This document shows positions 1 through 8,764 of a stretch of 64,000 bases of DNA, piece by piece. The notes under the pieces are model-generated. The model had not been told where the DNA came from. It ran no database searches and was given only the letters and a program-made list of their open reading frames with translations. Source of the DNA: CANLBN01 sp965230205. Its GTDB lineage: Bacteria > Pseudomonadota > Gammaproteobacteria > Pseudomonadales > Cellvibrionaceae. The stretch lies in contig OZ245996.1 of NCBI GenBank assembly GCA_965230205.1, positions 4,030,001 through 4,094,000 on the forward strand. The letters are read 5' to 3'. The stretch's first letter is position 1. Each line of letters begins with the position of its first letter. A program made the position numbers and the translations under genes.

Positions 1-1063
1 CTACATTTGTTCCTGACAAACGAACCAAGACCGGCACTTTAATATCCAGTTTTTGCATCGCTTGTACAACACCTTCGGCCACCCAGTCACAACGGTTAAT
101 ACCAGCAAAAATATTCACCAGAATAGCTTTAACGCCTTCGTCTGATAGCACTAAGTTAAACGCCTTTGCGACACGTTCAGGTGATGCCCCACCGCCGATA
201 TCAAGAAAGTTTGCGGGTTCACCACCGCAGTGCTTGATCATATCCATGGTTGCCATCGCAAGGCCTGCACCATTAATAATGCAACCAATATTGCCGTCTA
301 AGCCGACATAACTTAAGCCACGATCTGCTGCCATCATTTCACGTGGGTCTTCCTGCGACTTATCACGTAGCTCACAAATTTGTTGGCGGCGGAATAACGC
401 GTTATCGTCAAATGTCATTTTTGCATCGAGAGCTAACAAACGTCCGTCTTCAGTGACAACAAGAGGATTGATCTCAACCATGGTGGCATCAAGCTCACGA
501 AAAGCACGATAACAGGCAAGAATGGCTGTTATCGCCTGACTTGTTTGGGCAGGTTCAAGCCCTAACTTAAAAACAATTTCCCGTGCTTCAAATGCCTGCA
601 TGCCCACTGCCGGTTCAATACCAATGCGGATAATTGAATCAGGGTCCTTCTCTGCCACCTCTTCGATATCCATACCACCTGATGATGAAGCAACAACCAT
701 GATCCGTTCACTGGCACGATCCATTAAAAAGCCAAGATAAATTTCACGAGCAATAGGCATAGCCTCTTCGATATATAAGCGGTTGACTAATTTCCCTTGA
801 GGACCTGTCTGATGAGTGACAAGACGCTTGCCAAGTAATTGTTCCGCTGCGGTATAAAGTTCGTTTTCATTTTCACAAACTTTAATGCCACCCGCTTTAC
901 CTCGTGCTCCAGAATGAATCTGTGCTTTTACGACCCATTTTTCGCCACCGATTTCCTTTGCACGATATGTTGCTTGCTCAGGGCTGTAAGCTAATTCACC
1001 TTTGGCAATTGGCATTCCAAATTCGGCCAACAATGCCTTTGCTTGATATTCATGGATATCCAT
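1..1063 (-). CDS. mtkA: Malate-CoA ligase beta subunit MtkA (3' end cut by window)
   Basis: ATP-grasp beta subunit of malate thiokinase, which makes malyl-CoA from malate, CoA and ATP. Translating the minus strand from the ATG at 1063 gives a SucC-like protein starting MDIHEYQAKALL. It carries segments I associate with MtkA rather than SucC, such as DAKMTFDDNALFRR and AGINRCDWVAEGVV. The start has a good SD (AGAGGAAG). About 354 codons are present out of roughly 390, and the C-terminus lies off the left edge. It sits 27 nt downstream of malyl-CoA lyase, so the two are an operon; mtkB is expected next, outside the window. A plain succinyl-CoA synthetase subunit is the alternative, less likely given the lyase neighbour. 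Confidence 0.88.
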   Translation of the reverse strand, partial: MDIHEYQAKALLAEFGMPIAKGELAYSPEQATYRAKEIGGEKWVVKAQIHSGARGKAGGIKVCENENELYTAAEQLLGKRLVTHQTGPQGKLVNRLYIEEAMPIAREIYLGFLMDRASERIMVVASSSGGMDIEEVAEKDPDSIIRIGIEPAVGMQAFEAREIVFKLGLEPAQTSQAITAILACYRAFRELDATMVEINPLVVTEDGRLLALDAKMTFDDNALFRRQQICELRDKSQEDPREMMAADRGLSYVGLDGNIGCIINGAGLAMATMDMIKHCGGEPANFLDIGGGASPERVAKAFNLVLSDEGVKAILVNIFAGINRCDWVAEGVVQAMQKLDIKVPVLVRLSGTNV

Positions 1064-1090
1064 AAGGACTTCCTCTTATTCAGTTGATAA

Positions 1091-2032
1091 TTAATTCTTT
1101 GCTTGGATTGCTGTGTCAGTATTAACAATGTTTTGTGCCATGCGCGCCGACGCTGCATCGATCATACGACCATTTAACTGAGCAGCACCTTTACCTTGTG
1201 CGGCGGCTTCTTCAAGAGCAGCCAACACCGCTTTCGCATGTGCTACTTCTTTTTCAGGTGGAGAAAAAACATCGTTTGCTAATTCAATTTGTGAAGGATG
1301 AATCGCCCACTTACCCTCATACCCCAACGCTGCCGCGCGATTAGCAGCCAAGGTATAGCCATCAGGATCATTGAAGTCACCAAAAGGACCATCGATTGCA
1401 CGTATACCATAAGCACGGCAAGCAACTAGCATTTGCGACAAACCATGATGCCATTGATCACCAGGATAATCAGGGTTCAAGCCACCAATATTCACCGTGC
1501 GTGCGCGACAACTTGCGGCGTAATCTGCAACACCAAAGTGAAGTGCTTCCATACGCGTACTGGATCGTGCAATCTCATGAACATTGGCCATCCCTAATGT
1601 AATTTCGATCAATGCTTCAATACCAATTTTATTGGTAAAACCTTTTGCCTCTTCGATTTGAGTTAGCATCGCATCAACCATATAAACATCGGCAGCTACA
1701 CCTACTTTAGGAATAAGCAATGTATCGATTTTGTCACCCGCCTGTTCCACTAAATCAACCACGTCGCGATACATATAATGTGTATCAAGACTATTAATTC
1801 GAACAGAAATACTTTTACCCTTCCCTCGCCAATCAATATCGTGCAAGGCTTCGATAATATTCTTTCGTGCTTGAACCTTATCGTTTGGAGCAACGGCATC
1901 TTCAAGATCGAGAAACACATAATCAACAGCACTGTTTGCAGCTTTTTCAAACATACTTGGATTAGAACCTGGCACCGCTAATTCGCTACGCTGTAAGCGT
2001 TGGCGAGCAGGTTGATATTGTGTATGACTCAT
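1091..2032 (-). CDS. mcl: Malyl-CoA lyase (HpcH/HpaI family)
   Basis: Cleaves malyl-CoA to glyoxylate and acetyl-CoA (serine cycle), or runs in reverse. The protein is a HpcH/HpaI aldolase/citrate-lyase-type barrel with LAVPGSNPSMFEKA near the N-terminus, DYVFLDLEDAVAP, IGIEALIEI and AIDGPFGDFNDPDG. I chose the ATG at 2032 (313 aa, MSHTQYQPARQRL) because it has a GAGGAC ribosome-binding site 7 nt upstream. The longer reading frame to 2098 adds 22 residues with no SD. It is first in the operon with mtkA. Beta-methylmalyl-CoA specificity cannot be excluded. Confidence 0.88.
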   Translation of the reverse strand: MSHTQYQPARQRLQRSELAVPGSNPSMFEKAANSAVDYVFLDLEDAVAPNDKVQARKNIIEALHDIDWRGKGKSISVRINSLDTHYMYRDVVDLVEQAGDKIDTLLIPKVGVAADVYMVDAMLTQIEEAKGFTNKIGIEALIEITLGMANVHEIARSSTRMEALHFGVADYAASCRARTVNIGGLNPDYPGDQWHHGLSQMLVACRAYGIRAIDGPFGDFNDPDGYTLAANRAAALGYEGKWAIHPSQIELANDVFSPPEKEVAHAKAVLAALEEAAAQGKGAAQLNGRMIDAASARMAQNIVNTDTAIQAKN

Positions 2033-2468
2033 TTGAATTGTCCTCGTAGTAGTAATGTTTACAACGACCAAACACTCAGTTTTATTTGGCCGAATCATAT
2101 TTTTGTTATGAGAGAAATATCTATGTGAATGGATCAGCTAATAGTCGATAGCCGTTTTTTTACTTTTCATATCTATCATCTAAGTTATTATTTAACACCC
2201 GTCGTTTTTCGGATAAGTAAATCTTAGCTGTCAGCACACTTTTACTTATGGTTCAGTTATTCATGAAGATTTAACAAAAAATACAATGTACTTTTATTTA
2301 TCAGCACTTCATTTTTACTGGAATCTTTCAAATTTTTCCTTTCTAAACAACGCACTATTCATGCATTCAAATCATGTTACTCCATAATACTAAAGTCGCA
2401 TATCCCCCTTTTTTGCATGGAAAATCTCATCGATAATTTTTTAATATAAACCCCAATAGAACTTATTT

Positions 2469-2515
2469 AAAAAAAACTATTTATGAGTTTGCGAAGCTCA
2501 TAAATAGTTTTTTTT
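2469..2515. terminator. Long bidirectional terminator-like hairpin
   Basis: Arms at 2469-2490 and 2494-2515 pair almost perfectly (one G-T pair, GCG loop). Poly-A on the left and poly-T on the right would give a U-tract whichever strand is transcribed. No coding gene ends nearby. Confidence 0.6.
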
Positions 2516-2573
2516 AAATTTATCTATATTTTTTTATCATAAAAATTATTAAAAATAATTTTTAAAAAGTCAG

Positions 2574-2602
2574 TAACCCAATGGTTTTATTGGTTATTTT
2601 TT
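2574..2602 (+). terminator. Terminator-like hairpin
   Basis: TAACCCAAT at 2574-2582 pairs with ATTGGTTA at 2589-2596 with one bulged C, followed by six T. It reads as a plus-strand terminator, but no plus-strand gene precedes it. Confidence 0.4.
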
Positions 2603-3030
2603 ATCGATTTTTAGAAAAAAAGGAAAAGTTATAGCACTTATTAGAAAGAGCGGGTGGCGAAAAAAGATAGGACAAATAATGCATAACCAAATGTACTTCA
2701 GAGGTTTAAAATAGCACTTTAAGCAATTAATAGCCCGTTAACCCATAAGTAGCTGAATATAAAACAAGCAATTTATTAAAAAGAATATTGGCCCTATCGT
2801 TATATGATAAATATTGCAGATTATAGTTAAGATAGGTAATGGGTTAACTGAAGACGAGTTTATATAATGTGATTGAAAAATAAGTAAGCAAAGAAAGATA
2901 CTGAAGAAAGCAACTAAAGGTAGGCACTAAGAAAGCTACCGGAAAAAAGAAAGACTAGTGATTGAGGAATGATAGCGTTGCTATTTTCAGATTGATTATT
3001 TTGGTTGGCTCTTTCAAACAAGATATATAG

Positions 3031-3057
3031 CAAAAAAAAACCTACCCATGCCTGGGT
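3031..3057 (-). terminator. Rho-independent terminator of the ynfA gene
   Basis: ACCCA/TGGGT stem (3044-3048 and 3053-3057) with a TGCC loop, followed in the minus direction by a nine-U tract (3040-3032). The stem begins inside the last codons and overlaps the stop codon. Confidence 0.7.
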
Positions 3058-3374
3058 GCAAAAATAATAATAGCCATCCCTACTCCAGCAACCAGAGAAC
3101 CCACTAAATCCCATACTGTCGGTGTAACACCTTCAACCAGCCAAAGCCATAAAATAGCAACACCGATATAAACACCACCATAGGCGGCATAGACTCGGCC
3201 AGCTGCAGATGGGTGTAATGAAAGCAACCAGGCGAATAGCGCTAAACTAATTGCCGCAGGAATTAACAACCATACGCTTTTGTCCTGCTTTAACCATAGA
3301 TAGGGAAGATAGCAGCCAATAATCTCTGCTACTGCTGTAATAAAGAATAATAATATTGTTTTAAATTCGAACAT
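3042..3374 (-). CDS. ynfA: YnfA/UPF0060 family inner-membrane protein
   Basis: A hydrophobic protein of about 110 aa with four predicted membrane segments. It shows the family landmarks AEIIGCYLPYLWLK, SLALFAWLLSLHP and GRVYAAYGGVYIG. YnfA proteins resemble small multidrug resistance transporters; their substrate is poorly defined. The frame is open to a GTG at 3386, but the ATG at 3374 gives the usual family length (about 108 aa). Neither start has a strong SD. The gene is monocistronic, with a terminator overlapping its stop. Confidence 0.85.
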   Translation of the reverse strand: MFEFKTILLFFITAVAEIIGCYLPYLWLKQDKSVWLLIPAAISLALFAWLLSLHPSAAGRVYAAYGGVYIGVAILWLWLVEGVTPTVWDLVGSLVAGVGMAIIIFAPRHG

Positions 3375-3427
3375 ACGTGTTGTCACTCAGAGAGTAGTGA
3401 TAAGAAGGCAACAAAGCCTAAATAGTA

Positions 3428-4054
3428 TCACTGCCGTAAAAATTCAGCATACACTTCCAAAAAGACATCATCGCCGACGACGCCAATATAACTATCCATA
3501 CCAAAGTCGGAACGCTTTAACTGCCCTGTTGCAGAAAACCCAATGGTATATTTCCCTGTGAGTATATTGTCAGCACCACCATGAAAGGTCACCAGCATTT
3601 CAATCGGCTTAGTCACGCCTAAAAAAGTAAGATTACCAATAAACTTCATTTGGGAGTCATTAATAGGGCTAACCGATACAGTCGTAAAAACAACTTCAGG
3701 GTATACCTCAGTATTGAACCAGCTAGAGCCTTGGAGGCGATCTTCGAGCGACTCGTCATTTAAATCTACACTCGTGGTTTTAACCGTCGCTTCTAATCGA
3801 CTGGCAGAAAGGTTCTCTGGATCAAAACTCAATGTCGCATCAAATTCATTAAAACGGCCAACATAGGTTGAAAGTCCTAGATGGTTAACTTTAAAAAGCA
3901 CTCGCGCATGGGAAGGGTCAATTTGATAGTTTCCTGAACGTAACTCATACAACTCTGTTTTTACGTCAGGTGTTAATAAAGATGTACAAGCTGCTAATCC
4001 TATCAGCGATACCATTACCACTGCCCGAATAAAACCCCTGCCTATTTGACTCAT
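3428..4054 (-). CDS. YceI-family lipoprotein
   Basis: A YceI-like lipocalin-type beta-barrel (208 aa) expected to bind polyisoprenoid or similar lipids in the periplasm. A lipoprotein signal ends in LAAC with the lipidated cysteine at residue 23. The mature part has the family features YQIDPSHARVLFKVNHLGLS, a GRF motif and a C-terminal SDFGMDSYIGVVGDDV. Residue +2 is Thr, so outer-membrane sorting is expected under the Lol rule. The start has GAGAG just upstream. It lies in a co-directional run with a DUF1330 gene and a MarR regulator, which suggests stress-linked expression (inference). Confidence 0.85.
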   Translation of the reverse strand: MSQIGRGFIRAVVMVSLIGLAACTSLLTPDVKTELYELRSGNYQIDPSHARVLFKVNHLGLSTYVGRFNEFDATLSFDPENLSASRLEATVKTTSVDLNDESLEDRLQGSSWFNTEVYPEVVFTTVSVSPINDSQMKFIGNLTFLGVTKPIEMLVTFHGGADNILTGKYTIGFSATGQLKRSDFGMDSYIGVVGDDVFLEVYAEFLRQ

Positions 4055-4123
4055 CAGAACTCTCTCATTAAATTCAACAAGATTATGACAACAACTCAGA
4101 ATATTGGTTTAGGAAAAAGACTA

Positions 4124-4414
4124 TTACCCACCTTCCACGATAAACAAGGTGCAATCAGCATTATTAAGCCTAAGAGGCTTTACTGGTGCGTACTCTTCTG
4201 AGTCGACAAAAGCCTGAGCACTCTCAACATCGGGGAACTCTATAATGACCACCCGGGTAGGCGTCCACAGACTATCTTCTCTAAGGTCGATCGCTCCGCC
4301 CCTCACTCGATAAACACCACCGTATTTTTCAGCAATGGGCTTCGCAAGCTGTTTATATTCTTCATAAGCCTCCACATCATGAATCTTGGTATCGACAATT
4401 AGGTAGGCACTCAT
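4124..4414 (-). CDS. DUF1330 small protein
   Basis: A 96-aa DUF1330 protein with a dimeric alpha/beta-barrel (ferredoxin-like) fold. Typical features are an N-terminal AYLIVDTKIHDVEAYEEYK, a central GGVYRVRGG and VIIEFPDVESAQAF. The start has a GGAG site 10 nt upstream. The biochemical role of the family is not established. It sits between the YceI lipoprotein and the MarR-type regulator on the same strand. Confidence 0.85.
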   Translation of the reverse strand: MSAYLIVDTKIHDVEAYEEYKQLAKPIAEKYGGVYRVRGGAIDLREDSLWTPTRVVIIEFPDVESAQAFVDSEEYAPVKPLRLNNADCTLFIVEGG

Positions 4415-4522
4415 AGCTAAGGCTCCAAATGTTTTAATTTTATCAATTTAGTTAACGAAAAAGTCTTCTCTTCCAACCACTGAAAGAGAATAAAAGAAAA
4501 GGAGAGTTAAAAAATGGGCGAT

Positions 4523-4948
4523 TTACTTTGTGATCAGTTTGCATAATGCGATCATTTCATCAGCCTGTTGCTTCGATAAACCTGTGGCACAAAATGCCTT
4601 TTCAGTAATTTCTACACTTTGCAAAGACAACTCTCGACCCGCTTCGGTAAGTACGATATTTTTCTGACGTTCGTTATCGCTCAACATCTGTCGTTGGATT
4701 AATTGCTTTTGCTCGAGACGCTTTAATAACGGTGTCATAGTCGCTTTACTCAAACCAGCCCTTTCTGCCAAATGACTAATTGATACACCATCTTCCTCCC
4801 ACAACGCCATTAATACGACAAATTGTGTATAGGTTAAGCCCAATGGATCCAGCAAGGGCCGGTAAATACTGGTCATATGGCTTGAAGCAGAATAAAGCGC
4901 AAAACACAGCTGGCTATCTAATTTGGCGACTAGTTTGGTGGCTGACAA
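4523..4948 (-). CDS. OhrR-like MarR-family transcriptional regulator
   Basis: A winged-helix MarR repressor of the peroxide-sensing OhrR type. After LDSQL comes the CFALYSAS block, whose Cys matches the reactive cysteine of OhrR, then YRPLLDPLGLTYTQF and a wing region with KATMTPLLKRLEQ. The frame is open to an ATG at 5020, but that adds 24 non-family residues. A TTG at 4948 preceded by GGGAG fits OhrR N-termini better. It is divergent from the catalase-like gene, with a palindrome between them. I infer that it represses that peroxidase and itself, responding to organic or other peroxides. Confidence 0.82.
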   Translation of the reverse strand: MSATKLVAKLDSQLCFALYSASSHMTSIYRPLLDPLGLTYTQFVVLMALWEEDGVSISHLAERAGLSKATMTPLLKRLEQKQLIQRQMLSDNERQKNIVLTEAGRELSLQSVEITEKAFCATGLSKQQADEMIALCKLITK

Positions 4949-5014
4949 GAAATACTCCCGAAATAACGTGAGGTATAAATTTTGCCTATTAATGATCAAA
5001 CATTCAATATTTAG

Positions 5015-5043
5015 TTGCAATATAGTTCGTATACTAATAGTAT
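5015..5043 (+). promoter_or_regulatory. Catalase promoter with palindromic MarR operator
   Basis: TTGCAA (5015-5020) and TAGTAT (5038-5043) form a sigma-70-like promoter with 17-bp spacing. ATACTA-A-TAGTAT (5031-5043) is a 13-bp palindrome overlapping the -10 box in the MarR/catalase divergent gap, as expected for a repressor operator. Confidence 0.55.
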
Positions 5044-5084
5044 GCCTACATAATTTCCGGCAGAAATAAGCGAGGACAGTAAAG

Positions 5085-6044
5085 ATGATTAAAACAGCCG
5101 TTAGTTTGAGTATGATTTTATTGGCAGCTCAAGGAGTTGCAGCCAGTTCAGGTAATGCAGCTCTCGATACCGTAAACTCTTTCGAGAAGCTTTTTGGTGT
5201 AACCAAGGGGAAACGGCGTAACCACACGAAAGGTTTTTGCTTTGATGCGACCCTGATTCCTCATGATAAAACCATTAAACAATACAGCAGCAGCCCAATG
5301 TTCACTGGGGAGTCGAAGGTGATAGGTCGCCTGTCGCATAAAGGGGGCAATAATAAAGCCGCTGACAGTAAACCGGCAGAATACGGTATGGGCTTATCGA
5401 TCTCATCAACGGGTTCAACCCACCTTATGTCGATGAATACCCAAGACTTCTTCCCAGTATCCACACCTGAAGCGTTTGCCGAACTAATGCTTGCAAAAAC
5501 TCAAGGGAAAGCAGCAGTCAAAGCATTCAAGGACAAAAATACTGACCTCCAACGCTTCAAAGCACATAACTCAAAGAAAAGTAAAACTTTAACACCTTAC
5601 GAAGGATCGACTTACAACAGTATTAACAGCTTCTATTTAGTAAATAACGAAGGCAAAGAAACCGCCGTTCGATGGTCTTTTGTGCCCTCCAAAACACAAT
5701 CGATAGTCTTAGAGCCCAAACAAGATTTTTTCTATGAAAACATGCAACGCAACCTAAACAACGGGGAGATTTCTTGGGATATGGTCGTCACCATAGCAAA
5801 TAAAGATGACGCTATTGATAATGCTGCCATTCAATGGACAGGAGAGCACAAACAAATTATCGCCGCCAAGCTTAAGGTGTCATCAATCAGTACTGAACAA
5901 GCTGGCCAATGCGACACCATCAATTATGACCCCTTAGTTGTGTCATCTGGCTTTAAACCTTCAGCAGACCCATTGCTGCAAGCGCGACACGACGCTTACG
6001 CAATTACTTTAGGACGACGATTAACCGAAAAAAATACAAAGTAA
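5085..6044 (+). CDS. Periplasmic catalase-family peroxidase (SrpA-like)
   Basis: A 319-aa catalase-related heme peroxidase, much shorter than true catalases (about 480 or more). An N-terminal signal peptide (cleavage near VAASS) predicts periplasmic location. The distal His lies in RRNHTKGFCFDA, the core motif YNSINSFYLVNNEGK precedes WSFVP, and the proximal heme Tyr is in RHDAYAITLGRR, as in SrpA-type enzymes. GAGGA precedes the ATG. It likely removes peroxide using an external donor. Control by the divergent OhrR-like regulator is inferred from the operator between them. Confidence 0.85.
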   Translation: MIKTAVSLSMILLAAQGVAASSGNAALDTVNSFEKLFGVTKGKRRNHTKGFCFDATLIPHDKTIKQYSSSPMFTGESKVIGRLSHKGGNNKAADSKPAEYGMGLSISSTGSTHLMSMNTQDFFPVSTPEAFAELMLAKTQGKAAVKAFKDKNTDLQRFKAHNSKKSKTLTPYEGSTYNSINSFYLVNNEGKETAVRWSFVPSKTQSIVLEPKQDFFYENMQRNLNNGEISWDMVVTIANKDDAIDNAAIQWTGEHKQIIAAKLKVSSISTEQAGQCDTINYDPLVVSSGFKPSADPLLQARHDAYAITLGRRLTEKNTK

Positions 6045-6082
6045 CTATTCGTTCATATAAACACAAAGATGAGGAATAAATA

Positions 6083-6313
6083 ATGAGTGACCCATGGCTA
6101 ACTAGTTTACAGACAGAGACACCTCAAGCCGGATATGAGCTTGCGATCAAATTATCCAGAATGGGCGTTAAGTATACACAGCCTTCTGATGAAATTAGGG
6201 GCAAATTACGTCCAGTGTATGAAAAAGATGCCGATAGCTTAATTGCATCGTCCCACGTTGTTGCCGTTAATTTTCAAACCGTATCAGCAGCTAATAATTA
6301 CTGGCGTGACTAA
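6083..6313 (+). CDS. Small hypothetical protein downstream of the peroxidase
   Basis: A 76-aa soluble protein starting MSDPWLTSLQTETP with a strong GAGGA site. It begins 38 nt after the peroxidase and ends before a good terminator, so it is very likely co-transcribed. I do not recognise a family. It has no signal peptide, membrane segment or Cys. A role in peroxide stress is only suggested by position. Confidence 0.7.
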   Translation: MSDPWLTSLQTETPQAGYELAIKLSRMGVKYTQPSDEIRGKLRPVYEKDADSLIASSHVVAVNFQTVSAANNYWRD

Positions 6314-6325
6314 TCGCCCTTTGTA

Positions 6326-6363
6326 CGGAGACTGACTGATTCACCAGCAGTCTCCGCTTTTTA
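6326..6363 (+). terminator. Terminator of the peroxidase operon
   Basis: CGGAGACTG (6326-6334) and CAGTCTCCG (6348-6356) form a perfect 9-bp stem followed by CTTTTT. Confidence 0.85.
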
Positions 6364-6395
6364 CAATGATCGTAAAAAATAAAATTTTCAGAAGC

Positions 6396-7082
6396 CTAAC
6401 GCTGCACAATCAAATTATCTAATCTTTCGAGATCATTAATCACACGCCATTCGCCTCCGCCTTTTTTAATACGGTTTTGCCACTGTTCCAAACGCTTTAA
6501 ATATTCTCGCGGATCAACATTGTCACTACGAAGCTTTGTTACATTCAATGCTGACACATTGATGCCATCCAAGGGCAAATCAAACTTGCGAATATGGCCT
6601 TTAACAAGATCCTCTTCTAAGTCAGAAAAGATCAATACATGCTTTTCTGCTGCCCCGGTTTCATAAAGATATTCTGCTGCCTGCAATAATCCCCCGGATA
6701 TATCGGTATGATTACTGCCACGAGACGTCGTTTTTACAAAGGCATCCAGAGTTTCCTTAAACTGCCGTTTTTGTCCATTGGCAGTGCTTGGCCGTTGGTC
6801 AAACGTTGCTTTTGCAATAATATCTTTTTCACTAAAGCTACCACTGTCAATACGAGCAATGGCAATAGAATCGCCACTATCCAGCGTCGCGAGTAGGTAG
6901 TTCATAATCAGTTGAGCCTTATTAAGCTCTTTGCTGTAAGTACCCGACGTATCTAGTAATAAGTACACTGCTCGGTTATTGTTTTTGATTTCGCCACATC
7001 CAGTCAATGACATCAATAAAAAAATGAGTGGCGCAATAGTAATAATCGGTGCAGCCATTATTAAATGAATCAGCGTTTTCAT
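6396..7082 (-). CDS. VWA-domain lipoprotein
   Basis: A 228-aa exported protein with a von Willebrand A-like fold. A lipobox ending LTGC puts the lipidated Cys at residue 29; +2 is Gly, consistent with outer-membrane sorting. The metal-ion-dependent adhesion site is recognisable: DTSGTYS (44-50), a Thr in SNHTDISGG and an Asp in FSDLEED. Its start overlaps the stop of the upstream membrane-protein gene by one base (TAATG), indicating translational coupling. VWA domains mediate metal-dependent protein contacts; the partner is unknown, but the coupled coiled-coil membrane protein is the obvious candidate. Confidence 0.8.
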   Translation of the reverse strand: MKTLIHLIMAAPIITIAPLIFLLMSLTGCGEIKNNNRAVYLLLDTSGTYSKELNKAQLIMNYLLATLDSGDSIAIARIDSGSFSEKDIIAKATFDQRPSTANGQKRQFKETLDAFVKTTSRGSNHTDISGGLLQAAEYLYETGAAEKHVLIFSDLEEDLVKGHIRKFDLPLDGINVSALNVTKLRSDNVDPREYLKRLEQWQNRIKKGGGEWRVINDLERLDNLIVQR

Positions 7083-8575
7083 TATGCTTTCTCCTCGGCC
7101 AAGTTTCCTGACAGTTGTTCAACTCTATAGGGCTCGTTATCTTGTTGATAAAGTAAATCCTCTTCTCGCTTTTTCTTGTTAGCTTTCTGTTGAGAAATAA
7201 TTAACTTTTCGATACTTAGAGGAATCATAATCACCAGGTCATAAGCACTGACAAGCATTTTACTAAGGTGATTAATAAAGCTACCTAATAGCCTGGCCAC
7301 AATGGCAATAACCCGCAACACTGCCACAAAAATCATCCCTAACACTGTACGCGTCGCATGAATAAACGACTCTAACGGTATCGCAACAAATGCTAAGGCA
7401 AACGGTAAAATAAACCCCATAATCATTTGGCCAATCGAAGGGATCCAACGAAATTGGGCTTCAACAACGCCTACTGCCCCACCCGCTAATGATTGATTTA
7501 ATGCCTCTCGATCCATCGCTAATAAATCACGCATATAAGCTAACGATGCTTCAATACTGGCGAGAATAGTCAAAATTAAAAAAGTAATAATCACCATTCG
7601 CTTACGCATAACATCATCCATGCTGCCAATGACTGGAAATAATCGCGTAATACGAAGTGATTCCATCAAAAACAGGCCCATGGCGATTTCAATCAAAATA
7701 ATAACTAAAGCAGCAATATCCGATGTTTTTAAACTACCAATATAACTGGTACCACCGACCATTTCCGACATCGGCATAGCAATCAATTGGAAGTTAATTA
7801 ATCCTCCTAAGATAGCAACAACCAACACAAGCCCAGAAATAAAAAACTGCGTTAATGAAGAGGCTGCCAGTACTCGCATAATATCCTGATCACCGGCACG
7901 CATTTTTTCGTAGTTATCCATATGCTGGTCGATATGTTTAGATCGTTCATCTAAACCCTCTATCTTGCCTTTGACCTTATTCATGGCCTGGGTCATTGAA
8001 CGCCACATAGGCTGTAGTCCCCCCAGTAAACGATGGCGCTCCAAGGTATTCTTTTGAAATTCTTTTTCCGTTTCTCGATAAGCAGATTCAACGGTTTTGT
8101 GGATATTCTTAAGAATTTTACAGACCGCAGGGTCACCACTTCTGGGAATAGCAGCTATGCTCTCTACCGCATCCAACCATGCTGGAGGTAAAGGTGGTGA
8201 ATCCGTTGCCTCCTGATAATCCTTTTCGATCTTATCGATCGTATCGCTTATTTGCCGGTGTAAAGCCGGATAAGTCCCCAAATCCCGGGAAATAACGGTA
8301 TTTACTCGCACAAACTCTCTCTCTATGGCTCGCTCCAGATTCTCTGCTCCAGCCGCTAACAAAATATCGCGGTTGCGCTCAGTTAACTGCTGCTCCATCT
8401 TAGCCAGAGCCTTTGAAAATAAGCGCATAACGCTATAAAACGCCCGACCACTAGAACGCAGAACTTGATGGGCTTGCTTGCGCCCACAATACATAATGAC
8501 AATTAAAATAATCAGCCAGACCAACAAGGAAATCCCGGGCTGCTCTGACCACAGTGTTAAAAGATCGATATTCAT
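7082..8575 (-). CDS. Large coiled-coil multi-pass membrane protein, unknown family
   Basis: A 497-aa protein I cannot assign to a named family. It has one N-terminal membrane anchor (about 15-30), a long charged, heptad-rich helical region (about 60-230), then a block of about five hydrophobic segments (from about 235 to 435) and a basic/acidic cytoplasmic-looking tail with KKKREED. The start has GGGGAAGG upstream. It is the first gene of a two-gene unit with the VWA lipoprotein and is divergent from a two-component pair. The layout suggests an envelope sensor or scaffold (inference). Confidence 0.65.
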   Translation of the reverse strand: MNIDLLTLWSEQPGISLLVWLIILIVIMYCGRKQAHQVLRSSGRAFYSVMRLFSKALAKMEQQLTERNRDILLAAGAENLERAIEREFVRVNTVISRDLGTYPALHRQISDTIDKIEKDYQEATDSPPLPPAWLDAVESIAAIPRSGDPAVCKILKNIHKTVESAYRETEKEFQKNTLERHRLLGGLQPMWRSMTQAMNKVKGKIEGLDERSKHIDQHMDNYEKMRAGDQDIMRVLAASSLTQFFISGLVLVVAILGGLINFQLIAMPMSEMVGGTSYIGSLKTSDIAALVIILIEIAMGLFLMESLRITRLFPVIGSMDDVMRKRMVIITFLILTILASIEASLAYMRDLLAMDREALNQSLAGGAVGVVEAQFRWIPSIGQMIMGFILPFALAFVAIPLESFIHATRTVLGMIFVAVLRVIAIVARLLGSFINHLSKMLVSAYDLVIMIPLSIEKLIISQQKANKKKREEDLLYQQDNEPYRVEQLSGNLAEEKA

Positions 8576-8764
8576 CGCCTTCCCCTCAATGTTGTTTTAT
8601 TCAATATGCTGCCTGTACAACAGCGCTTAGGTATATTTATATCAAGCGCTGGTGAAAAATCTGTGAGTTAAAAACGCGACAGGTATCAAGGGAGGATTAA
8701 CGGCATTACTCTATAATGGCTATTTTCAGCAATAATATCTCTTATTATTTGGGGCATATGAGGC

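Larger units (their letters stand above)
2033..3030. other. 1-kb AT-rich intergenic region without a supported gene
   Basis: No reading frame here has both a ribosome-binding site and plausible protein character. The gap holds the upstream region of the mcl operon and two terminator-like hairpins (2469-2515 and 2574-2602) that belong to no annotated gene. A short untranslated RNA is possible but not shown. Confidence 0.5.

Noticed and set aside
2914..3114. 66-aa minus-strand frame overlapping the ynfA end
   Set aside because: Overlaps the real ynfA gene in another frame, runs through the ynfA terminator and has no ribosome-binding site.
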